Positions 1 through 4,937 of a stretch of 6,839 nt of DNA are shown one piece after another. The stretch is taken from positions 1-6,839 of the forward strand of contig JAIBJH010000157.1 of the NCBI GenBank assembly GCA_020029455.1. Reading direction: 5' to 3'. The DNA comes from Hyphomicrobiales bacterium (lineage in GTDB: Bacteria; Pseudomonadota; Alphaproteobacteria; Rhizobiales; Aestuariivirgaceae). The stretch's first letter is position 1. Each line of letters opens with the position of its first letter. Both the position numbers and the translations under genes were made by a program. A model generated the notes under the pieces. The model saw only the letters and a list, made by a program, of their open reading frames with translations. It did not search any database and was not told the origin of the DNA.

Positions 1-45
1 GAACGCGCCAGCGAGCCGTCCCCCTTCGAACGCGAGCCCCTGCGG

Positions 46-667
46 GTGCTGTCGATGGACATGCGCTCGCTCGATACGCTCCGCGCCATCATGTCGGCGC
101 TGCGTACGCCGGACACCGGTTGCCCGTGGGACCTTGAGCAGAATTTTGTGACCATCGCGCCTTACACAATTGAAGAGGCCTATGAGGTTGCCGACGCCAT
201 AGAGCGCGACGACATGAAGGAACTTTGCGAGGAGTTGGGCGACCTGCTCTTGCAGCCCGTCTATCACGCCCAGATGGCGGCTGAGGAAGGCAGCTTTACA
301 CTGGATGATGTGTTGGAAGGCGTGAACCGGAAGATGATACGGCGGCACCCTCATGTGTTTGGCGATGAAAGCGCCAGGTCCGCTGGCGCAGCGAAAGGCT
401 TCTGGGAGAAGAACAAGGCCACTGAGAAAAAGCCGGGAGATGAAAAAGCTACTCTGGCTGGCGTGGCACAGGCCCTGCCCGCATTGATGCGCGCCATCAA
501 GCTGCAAGCCAAGTTCCGAAGAAGCTTTGCGCGACGCCAACCGGAAATTCGAACGGCGGTTCGCCTTCATCGAGTCTGAGCTTTCCCGCATCGGCAAGAC
601 GCCTGCTCAATCTGATCTCGCCGAGATGGACAGCCTCTGGAACAAGGCAAAGTCCGAAGGAATCTAG
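46..667 (+). pseudogene. mazG: mazG nucleoside triphosphate pyrophosphohydrolase, broken by an internal deletion with frameshift
   Basis: MazG hydrolyses (d)NTPs to NMP and pyrophosphate and usually carries two MazG domains in about 260-280 residues. The N-terminal domain is intact: TGCPWD, then the metal-binding pair EEAYE (residues 43-47) and EELGD (62-66), then HPHVFGD and the LPALMRAIKLQAK linker that leads into the second domain. At about 513 the frame departs from the family. The family C-terminus (EEALRDANRKFERRFAFIE...) continues in the +2 frame from 518 to a TAG at 665-667. Roughly 60-70 residues that should lie between, including the second EExxE...ExxD helix, are absent. As written, translation ends at the TGA at 577-579 with an unrelated tail. 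Starts possible at GTG 46, ATG 55 or ATG 61; weak GGGTG lies upstream of 55. The frame is open to base 1, so the start could lie outside the window. Family identity is sure; whether this is a real pseudogene or an assembly error is not. Confidence 0.85.
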
Positions 668-2061
668 GTTGAGGCAATTTTCCTGAATGACCGGCCAAAC
701 CTGCTTGCGGCCTGGCCTGCCCGATCGGTCGTCATGCGAAGCTTCAATTTCATGCGGCCGTCCTTCATTGTTTTTCGGTCGATGACTTCAGCCCTTTCGT
801 GGCACCAGGCGAGGCCTTCGCCGTCGGCTGCCTGCAATGTCACGCTATAGAGCGTCTCGCCCTGCGACAGCTTGCGTTCAATCAGTTGCAGGAGGCGATC
901 CATGCCTTCGCCATTGACAGCGGATATCAAAACGCAATCGTCGCGCCTGGCCGCGGTTGTTTCCCGCGAGGCAAATTCCAAGGGTTCAAGCAGATCCGCC
1001 TTGTTCCAGACCTCGATGATGTGGCTGCGCTTGCCTTCCGTCAGACCCAACTGATCCAAGACTTTCAGCACGTCGTCGGCTTGAGCATCGGTTTCCGGAT
1101 GGCTCACATCGCGCACATGCAAAATGACATCGGCGGAGACAACCTCCTCCAAGGTCGCGCGAAAAGCGGCGATCAAGCTGGTGGGAAGATCAGAGATGAA
1201 GCCAACTGTATCCGACAGTGCGATCTTCCGCCCCTGCGGGAGTTTGATAGTTCGGATGGTTGGGTCGAGGGTTGCAAACAGCAAGTCCTTGGCAAGCACC
1301 CTTGCCCCGGTCAGCCGGTTGAACAAAGTCGACTTGCCGGCGTTGGTGTAGCCAACAAGAGACACAATCGGAAAGGGCACGCGTGATCTGCCCTTGCGAT
1401 GAAGGCCACGGGTCTTGACCACACCACCGAGTTCCCGCTGCAGCCTGGTGATGCGTTCCTGAATCAACCGCCTGTCGGCCTCGATCTGGCGTTCACCGGG
1501 GCCGCCCATGAAACCAAAGCCGCCGCGCTGGCGCTCCAGGTGTGTCCAGGATCGCACCAGCCTGCCCTTCTGATATTGCAGGTGAGCGAGTTCGACTTGG
1601 AGAATGCCTTCCTTGGTGCTCGCCCGCTCGCCGAAAATTTCGAGAATCAGCCCGGTGCGATCAAGCACCTTGGCCTTCCAGGCTCTTTCCAGGTTCCTTT
1701 GCTGAATGGGAGACAGTTGGCCGTTGACAATGGCGATGCCGGCTTCGGTTTCGGCCACACGTCCTGTAATTTCGTCCACCTTGCCCGTGCCAAGCAGCGT
1801 CGCTGGTGTCGGATGCAGCAGCGGGACAATCTCCTGCCCCGCGATGGCGAGGCCAATAGCCTGAGCTAGGCCTACTGCTTCCTCAAGCTTGTCCTGGCCG
1901 GTCCGCCCCTTGGAAGTGTGCTGCTGGCCCTTGGGCTCGACATGAACAATGTAGGCGCGGCCCGAATCACCTTCCCCTTCTACTGTCTTCTCCAGAAAGG
2001 TGGCTTTGGGCTTCTTTCGACGCTTGCTACCGGGCTGCGCGTTGCGGCCAATCACACTCAA
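664..2061 (-). CDS. hflX: HflX, ribosome-associated GTPase
   Basis: HflX is a translation-factor-class GTPase that binds the 50S subunit and splits stalled or stress-inactivated ribosomes; it acts in the cytoplasm. The 465-residue product has the family layout: a basic N-terminal extension, the HflX N-terminal domain (TLLGTGKVDEI near 89-98, LDRTGLILEIF 133-143), the glycine-rich GGFGFMGGPGERQIEADRR linker (180-198) followed by a coiled segment, then the G domain with G1 GYTNAGKS (237-244), G2 region FATLDPT (262-268), G3 DTVGF (284-288), G4 NKAD (353-356) and G5 SAVNGEG (380-386), and a C-terminal domain. The TTG start at 2061 overlaps the hfq TGA (TTGA); a GTG two codons on (2055) is an equally possible start. 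Either way the gene is translationally coupled to hfq. Its TAG interlocks with the mazG stop on the other strand. Confidence 0.97.
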   Translation of the reverse strand: MSVIGRNAQPGSKRRKKPKATFLEKTVEGEGDSGRAYIVHVEPKGQQHTSKGRTGQDKLEEAVGLAQAIGLAIAGQEIVPLLHPTPATLLGTGKVDEITGRVAETEAGIAIVNGQLSPIQQRNLERAWKAKVLDRTGLILEIFGERASTKEGILQVELAHLQYQKGRLVRSWTHLERQRGGFGFMGGPGERQIEADRRLIQERITRLQRELGGVVKTRGLHRKGRSRVPFPIVSLVGYTNAGKSTLFNRLTGARVLAKDLLFATLDPTIRTIKLPQGRKIALSDTVGFISDLPTSLIAAFRATLEEVVSADVILHVRDVSHPETDAQADDVLKVLDQLGLTEGKRSHIIEVWNKADLLEPLEFASRETTAARRDDCVLISAVNGEGMDRLLQLIERKLSQGETLYSVTLQAADGEGLAWCHERAEVIDRKTMKDGRMKLKLRMTTDRAGQAASRFGRSFRKIAST

Positions 2062-2303
2062 TTACTGGCGCTCTCGTCGTCAAACAGGCTTATGGGGCCG
2101 CCCGGCATGATGGTGGAGATGGCATGCTTATAGACCAGCTGCGAGACCCCATCACGGCGCAGAAGCAGGCAGAAATTGTCAAACCAGGTAATAATACCCT
2201 GCAATTTCACGCCGTTGACCAAAAAGACGGTCACGGGAACCTTGGTCTTTCTGACGTGATTGAGGAATGTATCCTGCAGGTTCTGGGGTTTTTCCTGCGC
2301 CAT
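2058..2303 (-). CDS. hfq: Hfq, Sm-like RNA chaperone
   Basis: Hfq forms a hexameric ring that pairs small regulatory RNAs with mRNAs and affects their stability and translation. The 81-residue product aligns along its length with the family core: NLQDTFLN at 8-15 (proximal-face Q10 and D11), Sm1 strands through VFLVNGVKLQGIITWFDNF (26-44) and Sm2 with VYKHAIST (57-64; Y58, K59, H60). The C-terminal tail after the core is short and acidic (FDDES), as in alphaproteobacteria, unlike the long tail of E. coli. It is followed with a stop/start overlap by hflX, the conserved hfq-hflX order. The 82-bp gap behind the Sel1 gene leaves room for its own promoter, but no convincing -35/-10 pair was found there. 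Confidence 0.98.
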   Translation of the reverse strand: MAQEKPQNLQDTFLNHVRKTKVPVTVFLVNGVKLQGIITWFDNFCLLLRRDGVSQLVYKHAISTIMPGGPISLFDDESASN

Positions 2304-2310
2304 TTTTGGG

Positions 2311-2317
2311 CCCCTGC
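2311..2317 (-). promoter_or_regulatory. Ribosome binding site of hfq
   Basis: Reading the minus strand, GCAGGGG lies seven bases before the hfq ATG (caggggcccaaaaATG). It fixes the ATG at 2303 as the start. Confidence 0.6.
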
Positions 2318-2385
2318 CTTGTTATTTGGCCCGCAAGCTAACACAACTTCTGGGGTTGCAAAAGCGCTAAGCCTACAGCCTCTGG

Positions 2386-3138
2386 TCACGGTTGAGTTAT
2401 AGCTGTGGACGCGGCTGCGGTCAGGCGTTTGAGGTTTTCCTGGGCCAGAGTGTTTCCCTTGGCCGCCGCCTGCTCATAGAGCGAGCGCGCCTTGGCCTTG
2501 TCCGCGGCCGTTCCCCAGCCCATTTCATACATGCTGCCCAGATTGTTCAGGGCCCACGGATCTCCTGTCGCGGAGGCCTCTTCAAAGAGCTTGAACGCCG
2601 CGTCGAAGTCCTGCTTCAAGCCCAACCCTCTGATCTGGAGAAGACCCAGGTTCACCTGCGCCTGAATGTTGCCCTGTACGGCAGCCTTCTGAAACATCTG
2701 CGCGGCGGCAGCCGGATCGGCTGCGAGGCCATCACCCTTCTGCAAACGAATTCCCAGCTCATTCTGGGCCTGAGCGTAGCCCCTGTTGGCTGCGTCCTGC
2801 AGCAGCTTGATGGCGGTCGGCAGGTCACTGGCCAATCCTGGCGCGCCTTTGGTGATCAGCCTGGAAAGACGGAACTGGGCATCGAGATTTCCGGCAAGCG
2901 CCGCCTCACGAAACCATCGTGCGGCCTGAGCGGGGTCCTTCCGCGCCTGGTTCAAGCCCTGTTCGTAGTCGATAGCGACGGAGAGTTGGGCTTCCACATC
3001 CCCTGCCCTGGCAAGCTTCAATTTCTTGATGAAGGTCAGGCCGTCAAAGCCAGCTGTCTGGGCCAATGCCGATCCAGCAAGAAGAAGAACCAGGAGTGGT
3101 GCTGCACGCCGTGCAGTGCTGCCGAATATCCGCAACAC
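2386..3138 (-). CDS. Secreted Sel1-like (TPR-type) repeat protein
   Basis: A 250-residue protein made of tandem helical Sel1-like repeats, a scaffold for protein-protein contacts; no enzyme domain is present. I chose the GTG at 3138 because GAGG sits five bases upstream and the product then begins with a clean Sec signal peptide: basic residues (STARRAA), hydrophobic core PLLVLLLAG, and an ALA-QT cleavage site after residue 26. It is therefore probably periplasmic. Repeats of about 36-37 residues begin at G46, G83, G120, G156 and G192, with a partial one at G228, recognisable by AQ...LG...G.G...D...A...F..AA..G. The reading frame stays open upstream to 3315, but that 59-residue extension is Cys/Arg-rich and would bury the signal peptide. 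It lies 82 bp upstream of hfq on the same strand and is divergent from the aldolase-like gene. Its partner is unknown. Confidence 0.85.
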   Translation of the reverse strand: MLRIFGSTARRAAPLLVLLLAGSALAQTAGFDGLTFIKKLKLARAGDVEAQLSVAIDYEQGLNQARKDPAQAARWFREAALAGNLDAQFRLSRLITKGAPGLASDLPTAIKLLQDAANRGYAQAQNELGIRLQKGDGLAADPAAAAQMFQKAAVQGNIQAQVNLGLLQIRGLGLKQDFDAAFKLFEEASATGDPWALNNLGSMYEMGWGTAADKAKARSLYEQAAAKGNTLAQENLKRLTAAASTAITQP

Positions 3139-3263
3139 AGGAACCTCATTGCGCGGCAGAGGCAGTGCTGCCCTGCCTCGCCAATTTACAAATTTGCCCG
3201 CCACTTCCGCAACTTTGCAATATCCCTCACCCAAATGCAACTTGCGGGTCTGGCCGGTTCCTG

Positions 3264-3276
3264 AGGCAAATTGCCT
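3264..3276. repeat. Perfect inverted repeat in the divergent promoter region
   Basis: AGGCAA-A-TTGCCT is a perfect 6-1-6 inverted repeat in the 194-bp space between the Sel1 gene and the aldolase-like gene. Its right arm overlaps a weak candidate -35 for the aldolase gene (TTGCCT 3271-3276, 17-bp spacer, TAAGGT 3294-3299). The position suits a repressor or activator site shared by the two divergent genes. The repeat is seen; the regulatory role is inference. Confidence 0.35.
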
Positions 3277-3332
3277 GCAGCTACCGCGGCTGTTAAGGTG
3301 ACGCAGCTGCATCAACGTTTGGAGTGAGGAAC

Positions 3333-4100
3333 ATGGGAGACGTCAGAAAACTGCACCGGGCAGAGGAAACGGGAGAGGCCGAAAAGCGGCTTCGGGTCGA
3401 TCTTGCTGCCGCCTTCCGGCTCGCTGTCCATTACGATTGGCACGAAGCCGTTGCCAATCATTTCAGCCTTGCGGTGTCGCCGGACGGCCGGCAATTCCTG
3501 ATGAACCCGCGCTGGAAGCACTTCTCGCGGATCCGGGCCTCGGATCTTCTGCTGCTTGATGCGAGGGACAAGTCGGCGATGGAGAGGCCGGATGCACCGG
3601 ACCTCACGGCTTGGTTGCTGCATGGCCGTCTTCATGCAAACCTTCCGCATGCCCGTTGCATCGTGCATTTGCATCCGGCTTATGCCACGGCGGTCGCGTC
3701 GCTCGCCGACCCCGAGATCAAGCCCATCGACCAGAATACGGCGCGTTTCTACAATCGCGTGGCATACGACATGAACTATGGCGGCATGGCTAACACGGAT
3801 GCAGAGGGCGACAGGCTTTCCACCCTCATCGGGAACAAGTCCATCATGATGATGGGTAACCACGGTGTGCTGGTCTGTGCTCCGACCGTGGCGGAAGCTT
3901 TTGACCTCACCTATTACCTGGAGCGGGCTTGCCGCAATCTCGTGCTGGCCTACCAGACGGGAAAACCGCTTCATGTGATGACGCCCGAAGTTGCCGAGAA
4001 GACGGCACGCGAATGGGAGGCTGACAGGGACCAGTTCCATTCGCACTTCGCTGAGATGAAGGCGATCCTGGATGGCCAAGACCCAACCTACGCGGACTAG
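3333..4100 (+). CDS. Class II aldolase/adducin-like domain protein
   Basis: A 255-residue protein covering the whole class II aldolase/adducin N-terminal domain. Members are metal-dependent aldolases or epimerases, or adducin-like proteins of unknown reaction. Visible landmarks: RVDLAAAFRLAVHYDW (21-36), NHFSLAV (42-48), FLMNP (55-59), the metal-binding VHLHP (H112, H114), the third ligand in GNHG (H177), and the helix YYLERACRNLVLA (194-206) typical of the adducin-like branch. The position that is the catalytic Glu in fuculose-phosphate aldolase (SSE...LH) appears as TAWLLH with Ala93, so aldol cleavage by the standard mechanism is doubtful. The ATG at 3333 is preferred since GGAG lies eight bases before it; a GTG at 3324 is in frame. 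It stands alone on this strand with the tRNA-Ser behind it. The substrate cannot be told from sequence. Confidence 0.9.
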   Translation: MGDVRKLHRAEETGEAEKRLRVDLAAAFRLAVHYDWHEAVANHFSLAVSPDGRQFLMNPRWKHFSRIRASDLLLLDARDKSAMERPDAPDLTAWLLHGRLHANLPHARCIVHLHPAYATAVASLADPEIKPIDQNTARFYNRVAYDMNYGGMANTDAEGDRLSTLIGNKSIMMMGNHGVLVCAPTVAEAFDLTYYLERACRNLVLAYQTGKPLHVMTPEVAEKTAREWEADRDQFHSHFAEMKAILDGQDPTYAD

Positions 4101-4112
4101 CCGCCGCTGGGC

Positions 4113-4140
4113 TTGCTTCAAGGAGTCTGCGTGCTAAAGG
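4113..4140 (+). promoter_or_regulatory. Candidate promoter of tRNA-Ser
   Basis: TTGCTT (4113-4118), a 16-bp spacer and TAAAGG (4135-4140), followed by a GC-rich stretch (acgcggcttcggc) of the kind seen at stable-RNA start points. Transcription would begin about 22 bases before the mature tRNA. The -10 match is poor, so this is a weak call. Confidence 0.25.
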
Positions 4141-4168
4141 GACGCGGCTTCGGCTTATCCGGCCCTGC

Positions 4169-4258
4169 GGAGGGGTGGCAGAGTGGTCGATTGCGGCGGT
4201 CTTGAAAACCGTTGAGGGTGCAAGCCCTCCGGGGGTTCGAATCCCTCCCCCTCCGCCA
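4169..4258 (+). tRNA. tRNA-Ser (anticodon UGA), CCA encoded
   Basis: A complete class II tRNA of 90 bases. The acceptor stem GGAGGGG (4169-4175) pairs with CCCCTCC (4248-4254), followed by discriminator G4255 and an encoded CCA (4256-4258). The anticodon stem is GCGGT/ACCGT (4196-4200 and 4208-4212) around loop CTTGAAA, with anticodon TGA at 4203-4205, reading UCA and other UCN codons. A long variable arm (GAGGGTGCAAGCCCTC) gives the serine identity. The T arm is GGGGG-TTCGAAT-CCCTC (4231-4247). No run of introns or mismatches is seen. It separates the aldolase-like gene from the SOS promoter region. Confidence 0.98.
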
Positions 4259-4326
4259 CTACCATTGGGTCCCTTTTTCCTCTCTCGGCCTCGGGCATGC
4301 GCCGGCCAAATCGGGTTCTGAAAAAA

Positions 4327-4341
4327 GTTCCTATTTTGTTC
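4327..4341 (+). promoter_or_regulatory. LexA binding site (SOS box)
   Basis: GTTC-CTATTTT-GTTC is an exact match to the alphaproteobacterial LexA direct repeat GTTC-N7-GTTC, with the T-rich spacer usual for the site. Its right half ends at the base before a good -35 hexamer, so bound LexA would block RNA polymerase. The match and the position support each other; binding itself is inferred. Confidence 0.75.
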
Positions 4342-4370
4342 TTGGCATTATGTGAAAGCTGTCCTATGTT
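4342..4370 (+). promoter_or_regulatory. Sigma-70-type promoter under the SOS box
   Basis: TTGGCA (4342-4347), a spacer of exactly 17 bp and TATGTT (4365-4370) form a housekeeping promoter reading rightwards, with a start point near 4377. The LexA box abuts the -35. The -10 lies inside an inverted repeat (4361-4375). The transcript would enter the gene-free gap, so its product is unknown: a small protein or an RNA. Confidence 0.6.
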
Positions 4371-4375
4371 AGGAC
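4361..4375. repeat. Perfect 6-3-6 inverted repeat over the -10
   Basis: GTCCTA-TGT-TAGGAC is centred on the -10 hexamer of the SOS promoter. It could be a second operator, or only a chance palindrome. In RNA it would lie mostly upstream of the start point, so a DNA-level role is more likely than a hairpin role. Confidence 0.4.
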
Positions 4376-4383
4376 TTGAACTT

Positions 4384-4397
4384 GGGGAGCAATCCCC
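4384..4397 (+). promoter_or_regulatory. Hairpin with GNRA tetraloop in the predicted SOS leader
   Basis: GGGGA-GCAA-TCCCC folds into a five-pair stem closed by a GCAA (GNRA) tetraloop, about seven bases into the predicted transcript. The GGGGAG in its 5' arm is also the only good Shine-Dalgarno-like sequence here, nine bases before a TTG at 4399. The hairpin could therefore mask translation. No T-run follows, so it is not an intrinsic terminator. Confidence 0.35.
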
Positions 4398-4651
4398 CTT
4401 GCTGATTGACATCGTGAATATGTGCTCACCGGATGGAGCCGAAATCATCCGGAAAAGCGAGGACGCTTGCCCGGCGCGCCAGCCTGTCCACGCCCTATGG
4501 ACGCATGGGGTGTGGCGGGCTGCCCGGGGGCAAGCGGCGGTGATGGAACATGGCCCCCACACATCGGGGCGACCAGTTCACGGCCACTGTAAGGCACCCT
4601 CGTCATCTTTGGGTTTGCACTTCAATCGATGTTCCTCGCAGCTGGTTGGGT

Positions 4652-4676
4652 GCAGGCTCCAAATTGCGGAACCTGC
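4652..4676. repeat. Imperfect hairpin in the gap
   Basis: GCAGG-c-TCC and GGA-a-CCTGC pair around a seven-base loop (AAATTGC) with one internal mismatch. It could end or stabilise a short RNA from the SOS promoter, but no T-run follows. Confidence 0.3.
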
Positions 4677-4756
4677 CAGAATTGCAGCCGATCCTACCTG
4701 TGAAATTAGTCCTTTACACCGCGTGGTGAATTGCTAAATATTCCTACACTCCACCC

Positions 4757-4799
4757 GTGGGTCTGGTAGAATTTGATTCTATTAGCCGGATCTGACCAC
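4757..4799. repeat. Composite inverted repeat upstream of the sugar operon
   Basis: The core TAGAAT-TTG-ATTCTA (4767-4781) is a perfect 6-3-6 inverted repeat. Outside it, TGG pairs with CCG and GTGG(G)TC with GACCAC, giving a bulged extended hairpin. It lies about 140 bp before the oxidoreductase gene and may be an operator or a short palindromic repeat. No T-run follows, so it is not a standard terminator. Confidence 0.35.
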
Positions 4800-4937
4800 C
4801 CAACCGCTCAAACTTAACCAAAATTTTGTATTGTTCTCGACTAAATCATTAGCCGATTGTTAACTCTGAGCAACGCGGCATCTCAACATTGATGCGTCCG
4901 GATCCTTGTGGCCAAGGTCCGTTCATTGGGTGACTAA

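Larger units (their letters stand above)
4259..4937. other. 679-bp gap with no recognisable gene; regulatory and structured DNA
   Basis: The first third holds an SOS-type promoter (listed separately) and its predicted leader. Downstream, no frame matches a known family. The longest frame possible from that promoter could start at TTG 4399 or ATG 4420 and end at 4737. It would encode 105-112 residues, Cys- and His-rich, with codon use that turns AT-rich towards its end. A 36-codon frame from ATG 4433 (MEPKSSGKARTLARR...) is basic and has high GC in third positions, but has no good ribosome site. Neither is called as a gene. From about 4680 to 4870 the DNA becomes clearly AT-rich, as expected for the promoter region of the sugar operon that follows, but I could not fix a -35/-10 pair there. 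Several hairpins are listed individually. Confidence 0.7.

Noticed and set aside
2392..3264. A 290-codon plus-strand frame opposite the Sel1 gene
   Set aside because: The minus strand holds regular Sel1 repeats and a signal peptide; the plus-strand product looks like random sequence.
3139..3315. A 59-residue N-terminal extension of the Sel1 protein
   Set aside because: It would put the signal peptide inside the protein, and a good ribosome site with a GTG start exists at 3138.
3312..4121. A 269-codon minus-strand frame opposite the aldolase-like gene
   Set aside because: The plus strand has clear class II aldolase motifs throughout; the reverse frame is a GC-driven shadow with no family match.
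4259..4280. GGGTCCC followed by five T as a tRNA terminator
   Set aside because: The palindrome is too short to form a stem with a proper loop; not enough for an intrinsic terminator.
4155..4562. A 135-codon minus-strand frame that ends inside the tRNA
   Set aside because: Its C-terminal part is the antisense translation of tRNA-Ser, a well-known false protein (GFEPPEGLHPQ...). The rest matches no family and has no ribosome site.
4297..4737. A 146-codon plus-strand frame in the gap
   Set aside because: Its first codons lie upstream of and within the LexA box and promoter, so it cannot be one gene from that start. A shorter version from 4399 or 4420 stays possible but is not supported by similarity or codon use.
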